Position numbers and translations under genes: made by a program. 64,000 nt of DNA. Source: Corynebacterium poyangense. GTDB taxonomy: Bacteria; Actinomycetota; Actinomycetes; Mycobacteriales; Mycobacteriaceae. This document shows, one piece after another, positions 8,541-17,208 of the stretch. Position 1 is the first letter of the stretch. The number at the start of each line of letters is the position of its first letter. The DNA is taken from the NCBI RefSeq assembly GCF_014522205.1, contig NZ_CP046884.1:2418001-2482000 (forward strand), in the 5' to 3' direction. Below the pieces are notes generated by a model. The model did no database searches. It saw only the letters and a list, made by a program, of their open reading frames with translations, and was not told where the DNA came from.

Positions 8541-10082
8541 GTGCTGCGTCCGCACTGGACCACGATGGCGCTAGGTGCCTGGTGCGCAATGGTGATCACT
8601 GCATTGCTTTTGCCACTTGCTCATCCTGGCCCGCTAACGCTACGCGACATGGTAGTGCTCCCCCACCCTGCCCTATCGCCCGGCGCCTTGGGTTGGGGGG
8701 ATCTTCCCGCTCGTAACTCTCCCCAAGATGGGGTTTTAGCTTTAGCCGGAATGGTCCTTGACGCCAGCTATTGTGCCCGCGCAGCTATTCTTCTTTCCGC
8801 CCTAGCCGCCACCGCAGGGGCTCTCGCCATTGCCGGGGGACGCCGCCGTCCCTTTTCCTCAGCAGCAGCGGTTTTCATGGCCTTATGGAACCCCTTCATC
8901 ATTGAACGACTTCTCCAAGGCCACTGGTCTCTTGTCATTGGAGTATGGCTACTCATCCCGCTCACCTGGGCAGGTCTAAACGGCCGCACCCGGCTCCAAG
9001 CACTCTGTCTCTGGGCGGCATCACTGACTCCCACCGGCGCCGTTTTTGGACTCATCACCGGGCTGATCACCGCGCGCCGTCGCTTAGTCGTGTTCTTCTG
9101 GGGACTTCTGTGTTGTCTGCCGTGGCTCGTCCCCGCCTTATTGGCTGCCCTGCACCAATCTTCTTCTGCGCTAGTCACCTCCGCTTCAGCGAACGTTTTT
9201 AGCCCCCGCGCAGAAGCTTTAAGCGGCACCGTGGGAACATTGCTGGGGTTAGGCGGTATCTGGAATAGCTCCGCTGTGCCTGCCTCCCGAGAAGCTGGCT
9301 TTTCCCTGGTTGGAGCACTATTAGGACTAGTGATCTTAAGCTATGCCCGATCCTGCCCGCGGTCTATTCATCTACTTCTTGCCCTGGGTGTCGGTGGGGC
9401 TTTCCTCGCCTGGATAGTCCCCCAACCTCTCTCCTGGGCCGTGTCCACTATTCCCGGCGCGGGACTGTTCCGCGACTCTCAGAAGCTACTCGGCCTAGCA
9501 CTACCCGGCTATGTGTGGGTGTGCGCCCGGATCAAACGCCGCACTGTAGCTGCGGCCCTGATCCCGCTGATATTTTTCGCTATGCCCGACGCCCCCCTCG
9601 CGCTCAAAGAACTCACCCCCAATAATCCTCCGGTAGTGATTGACGGCAGCTTTGCCCAAGGAAAAGAAGTGCTTATTCCTGAGATTGGTGCAGTAACCAC
9701 CATTAATGGCACACCGATGGTGCAGCCGTGGTCTAAAGCAGTAGCTTTGGTTGAACCAGGACAACTCCAGGTGGATGGGATAATAACTGATTCTGCTAAT
9801 CCGCGTTACCTGGCTGCCATGGACGCCTGGGAGAACAAAGATATGCCCGCGCTGGAACAACTTGGAATAGGAATAGTTGCAAATAGCCACGGTGAGGTCC
9901 TGGCCGCCACCCCGGCAGCTAAACCCTCACTCATTACCGGACTTAGTATTCACCTCTTTTGGCTTGCTCTGCCACTACTTTTGCTATGGCCTGCCCGGTG
10001 GCTTCCCAGGAGAATTGCTGAGCAAAAACCTGCGCTTGACACCCCAACTCAGACCGGCGCTGCGGATTCTGCCACAAACTAA
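8541..10082 (+). CDS. Large polytopic membrane protein, Rv0226c-like, function unknown
   Basis: About 513 residues with roughly a dozen hydrophobic segments and a 35-residue polar tail. The start is probably GTG 8541, with GAAAGGG about nine bases upstream, directly behind the DUF3068 gene. Segments such as NPFIIERLLQGHWSLV and the multi-helix layout recall GT-C glycosyltransferases, but I cannot see a clear acidic catalytic motif after the first helix, so no activity is assigned. Position between a lipomannan factor and a GT4 gene suggests a role in envelope glycan assembly or transport. Its 3' end overlaps the opposite GT4 gene by 140 bases. Confidence 0.8.
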   Translation: MLRPHWTTMALGAWCAMVITALLLPLAHPGPLTLRDMVVLPHPALSPGALGWGDLPARNSPQDGVLALAGMVLDASYCARAAILLSALAATAGALAIAGGRRRPFSSAAAVFMALWNPFIIERLLQGHWSLVIGVWLLIPLTWAGLNGRTRLQALCLWAASLTPTGAVFGLITGLITARRRLVVFFWGLLCCLPWLVPALLAALHQSSSALVTSASANVFSPRAEALSGTVGTLLGLGGIWNSSAVPASREAGFSLVGALLGLVILSYARSCPRSIHLLLALGVGGAFLAWIVPQPLSWAVSTIPGAGLFRDSQKLLGLALPGYVWVCARIKRRTVAAALIPLIFFAMPDAPLALKELTPNNPPVVIDGSFAQGKEVLIPEIGAVTTINGTPMVQPWSKAVALVEPGQLQVDGIITDSANPRYLAAMDAWENKDMPALEQLGIGIVANSHGEVLAATPAAKPSLITGLSIHLFWLALPLLLLWPARWLPRRIAEQKPALDTPTQTGAADSATN

Positions 10083-11055
10083 GCACATAGTCCCGAAACT
10101 GCGACGGGGAATGAGCAAGTAACCCGGTTTCTCCGTGGATGATGGAGTCTTGTAACCCGCCGGAGCTGACATATCCCACCGTAGGGGTGGCATGTTGGGC
10201 AGCTTCAATAACCGCCAAACCCCACCCTTCTTTACGGGAGGGCATGAGGTGAATATCCGCCCGTTCCAGCAGCGCATGTTTTATCGCTTCACTGCACTGA
10301 CCATGGAAACTAATCCGATCTTCAACCCCGCTGCGCCGGGCATATTCTTTGAGATTTTCTGCCCACCATCCGCTACCAACAATATCCAGGTGACAATCCG
10401 GCACGGTGGCAACCAGATCAATTGCTTGCTCAATATGCTTATGCGGAACTAGGCGAGAAAGCGTCATGAGGTGCGTGGCCGAGAGCCGATTGAGGTGCGG
10501 AATATCGCTGGGCAGCGGATCCACCCCATTGCGGATAATCCGGATCTGTTCCGGCTGAACCCCTAGCTGAACTAATTCCTCTGCTGATGGCTGAGACACG
10601 GTGATATATTGGGAGTGGCGATACACTCTGGGTGCAACCCGGGATTCTAGAAACCACCCCAGGCGGGCGATGAAAGGGCCTGCAACTGGCCATTGTTCTC
10701 GGTGACAGTGATGAGTCAGGAGGATGGTGGGCCGGCCGGAAAATATTTTGGCAAAAAAGGGGATTCCGTTTTGGGTGTCGATGACAACGTCTACGTCGGC
10801 TAGTGGGCCGAAGCCTAGCCGGCCCCGAAGCATCCGCCACCAGGCGCGAGGATAGACAGTGAATTTTCCACCCGCCCGGAGATAGCGAATTCCCTTGCGA
10901 CGGCTCCTAGCCGGGGCGTCAGTGTAGGCACTGGTTTGGTAAACCACCTCGTTTCCTTGCTGTGCGAGGTATTCCCCGACGCGCTCTAGGTATTGTTCAC
11001 TGCCTCCCCCCTGGGGATGGGTGCTGTCACGCCAACAGAGCAAAAGGATCTTCAT
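9943..11055 (-). CDS. GT4-family glycosyltransferase (Rv0225-like)
   Basis: About 370 residues with GT-B organisation. The N-terminal domain opens MKILLLCWRDSTHPQGGGSE, the glycine loop typical of GT4 enzymes. The C-terminal donor-binding domain contains the RKEGWGLAVIEAAQH motif, where the EGWG...E pattern contacts the nucleotide sugar. It is probably cytosolic or membrane-associated and acts on an envelope glycolipid or glycan; the acceptor is unknown. Start ATG 11055 is preferred; TTG 11058 is adjacent. It diverges from the methyltransferase gene with only 29 bases between, and its last 140 bases overlap the convergent membrane-protein gene. Confidence 0.86.
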   Translation of the reverse strand: MKILLLCWRDSTHPQGGGSEQYLERVGEYLAQQGNEVVYQTSAYTDAPARSRRKGIRYLRAGGKFTVYPRAWWRMLRGRLGFGPLADVDVVIDTQNGIPFFAKIFSGRPTILLTHHCHREQWPVAGPFIARLGWFLESRVAPRVYRHSQYITVSQPSAEELVQLGVQPEQIRIIRNGVDPLPSDIPHLNRLSATHLMTLSRLVPHKHIEQAIDLVATVPDCHLDIVGSGWWAENLKEYARRSGVEDRISFHGQCSEAIKHALLERADIHLMPSRKEGWGLAVIEAAQHATPTVGYVSSGGLQDSIIHGETGLLAHSPSQFRDYVLSLWQNPQRRSELGCQAQVFAQQFSWEATGQAIAKVVAEQAKRGEY

Positions 11056-11084
11056 CAATCCTCAACACTATCCTTGGTACTGCT

Positions 11085-11825
11085 ATGAAAGAACTTCGCC
11101 ACCATGCAACGCTGCGACGCTCCTGGAAACTTCTTTCCGCGTTTCGGTACGAGCAGTCAGAACCAGACCGCTTCTACCAGCCGCTAGCAGCAGATACCGC
11201 GCAGCTCATTGAGGATGTGGTGGGGGATCTTCGCCATAAAACAGTCCTCGATATTGGTGGCGGTCCAGGCTATTTCCACCGCGAGTTTGCCGCTAGAGGA
11301 GCCAGATATATTGGCGTCGAACCTGATGTGGGAGAAATGGCAGCCGCCGGAATTACCATCCCCCACGCCATTCGCGCCGATGGGATGAACCTCCCCATCA
11401 AAGATGAGGCTGCCGACGTGGTGTATTCCAGCAACGTCGCCGAACATGTTCCCTTCCCCTGGCGCATGGCTGAAGAGATGCTTCGCGTCACCCGCCCCGG
11501 CGGGGTGATGATTTTTAGTTACACCATTTGGTTGGGCCCTTTTGGTGGACACGAAACCGGATTATGGCAACACTACCTTGGTGGCGACTTCGCCCGGGAT
11601 CATTATATTCGCCGCCACGGACACCCACCGAAAAATTCCTTCGGTACCTCCTTATTCAATGTGTCCTGCGCTGAGGGGTTACGTTGGGCCCGCCAGCGGT
11701 CCGACGCCCACCTACTGCTCGCTTTTCCTCGCTATCATCCCTGGTGGGGGTGGTGGATGGTGCATATTCCTGGGCTTCGGGAGTTTCTGGTCAGCAACCT
11801 TGTTTTGGTTCTACTCAAGAAATAA
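11085..11825 (+). CDS. Class I SAM-dependent methyltransferase (Rv0224c-like)
   Basis: A 246-residue protein with SAM-binding motif I VLDIGGGPGYF near residues 50-60, followed by GVEPD (acidic motif II) and VVYSSNVAEHVPFPW (motif IV), the pattern of Methyltransf_11 enzymes. Start ATG 11085 is chosen because the upstream in-frame codons overlap the divergent gene; no clear ribosome site is visible. Its order with the GT4, membrane and DUF3068 genes is that of Rv0224c-Rv0227c, so it probably modifies an envelope lipid or glycan. The substrate cannot be told from sequence. Confidence 0.85.
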   Translation: MKELRHHATLRRSWKLLSAFRYEQSEPDRFYQPLAADTAQLIEDVVGDLRHKTVLDIGGGPGYFHREFAARGARYIGVEPDVGEMAAAGITIPHAIRADGMNLPIKDEAADVVYSSNVAEHVPFPWRMAEEMLRVTRPGGVMIFSYTIWLGPFGGHETGLWQHYLGGDFARDHYIRRHGHPPKNSFGTSLFNVSCAEGLRWARQRSDAHLLLAFPRYHPWWGWWMVHIPGLREFLVSNLVLVLLKK

Positions 11826-11848
11826 TCACTGATGGTGAAATTAGCCCC

Positions 11849-11864
11849 AGGGGACAGCTCCCCT
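11849..11864 (+). terminator. Possible terminator hairpin after the methyltransferase gene
   Basis: Perfect six-base inverted repeat AGGGGA / TCCCCT with a four-base loop, beginning 24 bases after the stop codon. It lacks a clear T tract (TAGCAAAAATA follows), so efficiency as an intrinsic terminator is uncertain. Confidence 0.4.
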
Positions 11865-12061
11865 TAGCAAAAATACCTATTTCCAGGGAGTTCCGATATA
11901 TCTAAATTGTTGTAAGCGTCCTTTTTCATCTACCATTTTCACCGAGTGCACGTGTGCAACGTGAACATCTCGCCGAAAATATTAATTTTGTTCAAGGAGA
12001 AGCTGGGGTCTTTTAGCCGGAGATTTAGCCGATTTTGGTCCTTTTCTGGCTAAGAATCAAT

Positions 12062-12730
12062 ATGGCAGTCACTAATCGACGTTTTGTTGCAAAAACCCCA
12101 AATACTTTGTTGGGGATTATTCCCTTGGGCCATGAAGAGCGTGGTGTTCCCATTGGAGCAATTGCCGGTGTGACTTCCTCGCTGTCTGTCAAGGCCGTTC
12201 GGCTTATCATTGGTATTCTCCTAGTTATCTTTGCTCTCATCGTTATTTTCGACGCCCCTAAAGCAGGCGTAGGATTCCTCCTCTTCCTTCTTTTGTTAAT
12301 TGGTTTAGCAATTGCTGCTAGCGGTATTGTGGGCAGCCTGAAAATCACTAATAGCGGAGGTGCAGTCAGCGAATTCTCCGTCTCAGTATTGGAGCAGACT
12401 AAATTAGAGCAATTTGCCAATAAGCTCAATGAGTACCTCTACTCCGCGAGCCCTGCCAGCCAAAGCTGGAAACGGGCAGAAATGATGGGTAATACGGGAA
12501 ACCCCTATCAGCAAATGCCACAGCAGCCTTATTCACAACCCCCGCAAGGTTTCCACGACCAGAACTACCCTCAGCAAGGCTATCCGCAACAACCCGGTTT
12601 CCCGCAGAATTATCCGCAGCCTGGCTACCCCCAACGCTCTAGCGAGCAGCCCCAGCAGCCGTTGAACCCGTTCCGTGAACCTCATCAGGATCCTTCTTCT
12701 GATAATTCCGAAGGTAAAAACAATAACTAA
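12062..12730 (+). CDS. Membrane protein with Pro/Gln/Tyr-rich C-terminal tail
   Basis: A 222-residue protein. Residues 1-45 are polar to mildly hydrophobic, two adjacent membrane helices lie at about 48-68 and 74-95, then a polar linker leads to a tail of about 75 residues built from imperfect YPQ/GYPQQP repeats (for example NYPQQGYPQQPGFPQNYPQ). Start ATG 12062 is chosen over an upstream TTG at 12035. Tails of this kind are common in actinobacterial envelope proteins and are expected to be disordered. No enzymatic motif is visible and it is not obviously in an operon. The family is not recognised. Confidence 0.7.
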   Translation: MAVTNRRFVAKTPNTLLGIIPLGHEERGVPIGAIAGVTSSLSVKAVRLIIGILLVIFALIVIFDAPKAGVGFLLFLLLLIGLAIAASGIVGSLKITNSGGAVSEFSVSVLEQTKLEQFANKLNEYLYSASPASQSWKRAEMMGNTGNPYQQMPQQPYSQPPQGFHDQNYPQQGYPQQPGFPQNYPQPGYPQRSSEQPQQPLNPFREPHQDPSSDNSEGKNNN

Positions 12731-12738
12731 CCCTGTGA

Positions 12739-12766
12739 GGAAGGGATGGCACTCTAGCGCCCTTCC
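12739..12766. terminator. Possible bidirectional hairpin between convergent genes
   Basis: GGAAGGG (12739-12745) pairs with CCCTTCC (12760-12766) around a 14-base loop, in the 78-base gap between two convergent genes. No strong T tract follows on either strand, so it is a weak terminator candidate. Confidence 0.35.
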
Positions 12767-12808
12767 AACCGGGCTCGATCATCCCTGTGGGGGCTTCACC
12801 CTAGGCGC

Positions 12809-14515
12809 TTACGTGCTCGCTAACCACACTCGAGTCTCATAACCACGCAGTGGTGACTCCGGTGTGGTTTTTTCCTTATCTTCATAGTTCGAAAGAATAA
12901 GTCGATAACCAGGGTTAGAATCTACGGCAACGGAGCGCTCATGTTCGGTGAAATTAGACGTCACAAGAAGGGTGTCCGTCTTCGTTCTACGAAGATAAGA
13001 GAAGGTGTACGGGTCATCTGGACTCAGAAGCTGAAAATCTCCATCAATAATGACCGGGTACTTCTTCCTTAACTCAATGAGCCGTTGATAGTACTGGTAC
13101 ACCCCACGTGGATCGGCTACGTCCCGCTCCGCATTAAGCTCCCGATAGTTGGGGTTGATCTTGAGCCACGGGGTTCCGGTACTAAATCCCGCATTCTTGG
13201 TGGCCGACCATTGCATCGGGGTACGGGCGTTATCTCGCCCGCGGGCGTGAATATAATGCATCATCTGCTCATGGCTAAAGATCTTTGCCTTATCCACATA
13301 CTGAGCATAGGCATTGCGCTGTTCAATATCGTCATAATCAGATAGCTCTGGAAAAGCGACGTTCGTCATGCCAATTTCTTCCCCCTGGTAGATGTAGGGG
13401 GTTCCGCACATCATATGCAAGGTAGTGGCCAACATTGTGGCGGAAGTTACTCGCCACTGGGGACTGTCATCACCGAATCGTGACACTACCCGGGGTTGAT
13501 CATGATTATTCCAATACAGCGAATTCCATGCTTTTCCGGCTAACCCTTCTTGCCAGTGAGCTAGGTTCTGCTTCAGGGTAGGGACATCAACTTTTCCGTC
13601 CCACCATTTGCCGTAACCGTCAGGATTGCCGTCCAGCATCATATGTTCAAAGGTAAACACCATATTCAACTCACCGCGGTTAAACCCAGCGTAGGCTAAA
13701 CCATCAGCCACAGTGGTATCCGGGGTTTCTCCTACCGTCAACGTGGAATAATCATCTAGCACCTCGCGTCGCATTTCCCGGAGAAACTCATGAACTCGAG
13801 GACCATTAGCTATCAGATAAAGCGAGGATTCCCGACCACCGGCGGTGACTCGAGGATCATCGGGAAATTCGGGGTCTTTACTAATGGCGTTGATGACGTC
13901 CATCCGGAAACCGGAGACTCCCCGATCTAGCCAAAAACGCATGAGATCATAGACTTCGGCGCGGACTTTCGGGTTGTCCCAATTGAGGTCTGGTTGTTTG
14001 GTGGAAAAGAGGTGCAGGTAGAACTGCTGAGTGGGTTCATCCCATTCCCACGCCGATGGGGAAAAACAAGAGATCCAATTATTCGGCGGGATGGGTTTCC
14101 CCTCAGTGGTGTAGCCGGATGGGTCGCGCCAAATATAGTAATCCCGATAGGGATTATCACGGGAAGATCGTGATTGCTGGAACCATTCGTGTTCATCAGA
14201 GGTGTGATTCACCACTAAATCCATAATGATGCGCAGCCCGCGTTTTTGTGCTTCATGCACTAAACGGTCAAAATCATCAAGGGTACCGAACTCCGCCATG
14301 ATCGCGCGATAATCAGAGATGTCATAGCCATTATCATCATTGGGCGAAGCATAAATAGGTGACAACCATATATCTGTGACGCCTAAGTCAGCTATATAAT
14401 CTAGGTGCTGGATAATTCCCGGTAAATCACCCACGCCATCTCCATTAGAATCAGCGAAACTGCGTGGATAAATTTGATAAACAACGGAACGACGAAAATC
14501 AATATCCTGGGTCAT
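12809..14515 (-). CDS. GH13 alpha-glucosidase (oligo-1,6-glucosidase/TreC-like)
   Basis: A 568-residue cytosolic glycoside hydrolase opening with VVYQIYPRSFADSNGDG. All four GH13 regions are present: DLVVNH near 99-104, GFRMDVIN with the nucleophile Asp206, VGET with the acid/base Glu263, and NNHDQ with Asp339. Val following the nucleophile (RMDV) is the form found in isomaltase, TreC and related enzymes rather than in strict maltases, which carry Thr. It overlaps the upstream phosphatase gene by four bases (ATGA) and is adjacent to a sugar PTS permease, so it probably splits an imported alpha-disaccharide. Maltose, isomaltose, sucrose or trehalose-phosphate cannot be separated by eye. Confidence 0.9.
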   Translation of the reverse strand: MTQDIDFRRSVVYQIYPRSFADSNGDGVGDLPGIIQHLDYIADLGVTDIWLSPIYASPNDDNGYDISDYRAIMAEFGTLDDFDRLVHEAQKRGLRIIMDLVVNHTSDEHEWFQQSRSSRDNPYRDYYIWRDPSGYTTEGKPIPPNNWISCFSPSAWEWDEPTQQFYLHLFSTKQPDLNWDNPKVRAEVYDLMRFWLDRGVSGFRMDVINAISKDPEFPDDPRVTAGGRESSLYLIANGPRVHEFLREMRREVLDDYSTLTVGETPDTTVADGLAYAGFNRGELNMVFTFEHMMLDGNPDGYGKWWDGKVDVPTLKQNLAHWQEGLAGKAWNSLYWNNHDQPRVVSRFGDDSPQWRVTSATMLATTLHMMCGTPYIYQGEEIGMTNVAFPELSDYDDIEQRNAYAQYVDKAKIFSHEQMMHYIHARGRDNARTPMQWSATKNAGFSTGTPWLKINPNYRELNAERDVADPRGVYQYYQRLIELRKKYPVIIDGDFQLLSPDDPYTFSYLRRTKTDTLLVTSNFTEHERSVAVDSNPGYRLILSNYEDKEKTTPESPLRGYETRVWLAST

Positions 14516-15321
14516 GGAATCTCCACTACTATTCCGGAATGGTCAGAAACTGCTTCATCAGTATTGTCCTGAAAAACTACTTGGTAGCTTGAGACCGAGA
14601 GGTCGTCAGATATAAATACAAAATCAATTCTGAGGTTGTCTGCAACGTTCTCCCATCCGTCAATAACCCGATGCACGGTGCACTCCCCTTCGGTGTAGTG
14701 AGCACACCGAAAACTGTCTCGCCAACCGTCATTGAGCACCAACGAATAGCCTTCCCCATCTCGATTCGCGGGATTATTGAAGTCTCCAGCGATGATCACC
14801 GGGGCCTGAGCACGCAGATCCTCTAGTTGCGGTTTGAGTTGGCCCCATTCTTCCCGAAAGGCTGGCCACCAAGAAAAATGTGAACTTAAGATCCATCGTC
14901 CAGCAATGTGAGCAGCTAAGGAACGACGACGCCGATGATCAGTCCATGGATAGTCTCCACCATGATCGAGTTCACGGCACTCTATCATCCCGATGCGGCT
15001 TAACACCGCAACGCCTTCGTCGTACCTATCGAAGCCACGATGTGTACCCAGCCAGGCCCATGTCCAAGATATCTGGGGATCACCTAGTTGGCAGAGCGCT
15101 AAAACCAATAATCGAGCAAAATTATCGTGATGGATTTTTCGCCCAAAACTTTCCTTCAATCCTAAGGGGTGCTCATCGCGTGGGGTAGCAGGGAATTGGT
15201 TGACTTCTTGAAGAACCACAACATCCACGTTCTCCTGCAGGATTTCTTTGGCCAAGGCATAAAGCTTAGGGATTTGATGAACCTCAAGCCAGGAATGAGT
15301 ATTGAGCGTCAATAGCTTCAT
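14512..15321 (-). CDS. EEP-family phosphatase, MapP-like (candidate maltose-6'-phosphate phosphatase)
   Basis: A 269-residue member of the endonuclease/exonuclease/phosphatase fold. Visible motifs are MKLLTLNTHSW, VVVLQEVNQ (metal-binding Glu), SSHFSWWP, IIAGDFNNPAN and C-terminal SDHSGIVVEI (catalytic Asp-His). No signal peptide is present. The MKLLTLNTHSW opening and linkage to a PTS EIICB and a GH13 enzyme resemble MapP of Enterococcus faecalis, which dephosphorylates maltose 6'-phosphate; this function is inferred from context. Start ATG 15321 fits the family N-terminus; ATG 15330 is possible. It leads a two-gene leftward operon. Confidence 0.78.
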   Translation of the reverse strand: MKLLTLNTHSWLEVHQIPKLYALAKEILQENVDVVVLQEVNQFPATPRDEHPLGLKESFGRKIHHDNFARLLVLALCQLGDPQISWTWAWLGTHRGFDRYDEGVAVLSRIGMIECRELDHGGDYPWTDHRRRRSLAAHIAGRWILSSHFSWWPAFREEWGQLKPQLEDLRAQAPVIIAGDFNNPANRDGEGYSLVLNDGWRDSFRCAHYTEGECTVHRVIDGWENVADNLRIDFVFISDDLSVSSYQVVFQDNTDEAVSDHSGIVVEIP

Positions 15322-15400
15322 GAAAACCATGCTAAACCCGAATAGGAATTAACCCTCACCAAAAGCGGGAGTTAAAAAATACTAATTTTGGAAAATGATA

Positions 15401-15426
15401 CAAGTTGCGAACTTTAGTACAACTTG
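15401..15426. promoter_or_regulatory. Inverted repeat in the divergent alpha-glucoside promoter region
   Basis: CAAGTTG (15401-15407) and its exact reverse complement CAACTTG (15420-15426) are separated by 12 bases in the 191-base gap between the divergent phosphatase and PTS genes. The size and position suit an operator for the RpiR regulator encoded downstream. This is an inference; no consensus was matched. Confidence 0.4.
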
Positions 15427-15512
15427 CCCTAAATAGGTCCCCAAGGAAGAAAGCCAGCTTTAAAGTCAAATCAGATCACATTCATTCCTGAAGAATTAAA
15501 GGAATCACAACC

Positions 15513-17162
15513 ATGATGGAGAAAATTCAGCGCTTCGGCAGCGCAATGCTGGCCCCTGTTCTGATTTTCGCGGTCGCCGGGTTGGCCGTAGGTCTCTCAG
15601 TCATCGCACTCAATGCAGACCTGGTAGGCGGTATCGCAGAAGAAGGAACATGGTGGTTTAGCTTCTGGACAGTGTGGCAATCCGGCGCATGGACCATTTT
15701 CAATCAAATGGAGATCCTCTTCGTGCTGGGGCTACCTATTGCTTTGGCTAAAAAAGCGCAGGGGCGCGCGGTCCTTGAGGCCGGAATGGTCTACCTCACT
15801 TTCCAGTATTTTGTTTCTTCTCTCCTCGAACTCTTTGGTGACACATTCGGAGTGGATTTCTCCGCTGATCCAGGCGGTAGCTCAGGCTTGAAATTAGTAG
15901 CCGGCATCAAAACCCTTGATACCGGCATCCTGGGTGCCATTATTATCTCCGCGATCGTGGTGTGGGCACATAATCGCTGGTTCGAGAAAAAATTGCCGGA
16001 CTTCCTAGGAATTTTCCAAGGCACCCAATTTGTCTACGGGGCCTGCTTCCTCTTAATGCTTCCTTTCGCCCTGCTGACGTGTTTTGTCTGGCCTATTTTC
16101 CAGCACGGCATTGCTAGTATGCAGGGATTCTTCGTAGAGTCCGGGGTCATTGGCGTCGCCATATATACCACCTTAGAACGCCTCCTCATTCCCACCGGTC
16201 TTCATCACTTCGTCTACACTCCTTTCGTTTTCGGCCCAGCCGTCTACCCTGACGGAATTCAGCGCACCTGGATTGATAACCTCAGCACGTTCGCTAATTC
16301 AGATCAAGATCTGCGCACCCTATTCCCTGGTGGCGGCTTCGCATTACATGGCAACTCCAAAGTCTTCGGCGCCATTGGCATTTGCTTGGCTTTTTACAGC
16401 ACAGCTTTTAAGGAACGACGTAAAGAGGTCCTTTCCTTACTCATCCCGGTCTGTCTCACGGCCGTCCTCATTGGCATTACCGAACCTTTGGAATTCACCT
16501 TCCTCTTCGCCGCCCCGCTACTCTTTGTGCTTCATGCCATCCTCGCCGGGTTAATGTCCTCAACGATGTACGCATTTGGGGTATCCGGCAACTTTGGCGG
16601 TGGGCTTATTGATTTCTTGTTCCAAAACTGGATCCCCTTATGGTCCAGTCACTACACCACCTACCTCATCCAAATCTTCATTGGTTTGAGTTTTACGGTG
16701 ATCTACTTCCTACTGTTTAGGTTCCTCATCCTCAAACTCAATCTCAAGACCCCTGGCCGAGAAGACGAGGGCAAGGATATTCATCTCTACTCCAAGAAAG
16801 AGTATCGGGAGCGTAAGAAGCAGGCCACAATCGGTTCCACCACAGCAGCTGCGGAAAACAACACTGCTGACGGGGAGGAAGAAGATGATTCCTATGCTCA
16901 CCGGGCCCGCGGTTTCCTCAGGCTGCTGGGAGGTCAAGACAATATCGCTAGCGTGACCAATTGTGCTACCCGGCTACGGGTTACCGTCCATGATGAAACG
17001 CTTGTGTCCACTTCCGATGGAGAGTTTAAAGAAGCCGGGGCCCTGGGAATTGTCCGAAAGGGATCGTCTTACCAAGTCATTGTGGGCATGGATGTGCCAC
17101 AAGTCCGAGACCGCTTTGAGGAACTCCTCCACACCACAACGCCGGAATCTGCCTCATCATAG
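15513..17162 (+). CDS. PTS alpha-glucoside permease, EIICB
   Basis: A 549-residue PTS protein of the glucose/glucoside family. Residues about 1-410 form the multi-helix EIIC channel, including GITEPLEFTFLFAAPLLF, the conserved GITEP sugar-binding loop. A charged linker follows, then an EIIB domain of about 80 residues with the phospho-accepting cysteine in SVTNCATRLRV (Cys484). No EIIA domain is present, so phosphate must come from an EIIA encoded elsewhere. Start ATG 15513 follows AAAGGA. Linkage to a GH13 glucosidase and MapP-like phosphatase points to maltose or another alpha-glucoside as substrate. Confidence 0.92.
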   Translation: MMEKIQRFGSAMLAPVLIFAVAGLAVGLSVIALNADLVGGIAEEGTWWFSFWTVWQSGAWTIFNQMEILFVLGLPIALAKKAQGRAVLEAGMVYLTFQYFVSSLLELFGDTFGVDFSADPGGSSGLKLVAGIKTLDTGILGAIIISAIVVWAHNRWFEKKLPDFLGIFQGTQFVYGACFLLMLPFALLTCFVWPIFQHGIASMQGFFVESGVIGVAIYTTLERLLIPTGLHHFVYTPFVFGPAVYPDGIQRTWIDNLSTFANSDQDLRTLFPGGGFALHGNSKVFGAIGICLAFYSTAFKERRKEVLSLLIPVCLTAVLIGITEPLEFTFLFAAPLLFVLHAILAGLMSSTMYAFGVSGNFGGGLIDFLFQNWIPLWSSHYTTYLIQIFIGLSFTVIYFLLFRFLILKLNLKTPGREDEGKDIHLYSKKEYRERKKQATIGSTTAAAENNTADGEEEDDSYAHRARGFLRLLGGQDNIASVTNCATRLRVTVHDETLVSTSDGEFKEAGALGIVRKGSSYQVIVGMDVPQVRDRFEELLHTTTPESASS

Positions 17163-17208
17163 CTATACCTCTCCGCGTATCCATATTCTCCGACTATCCT
17201 CGGACGAT

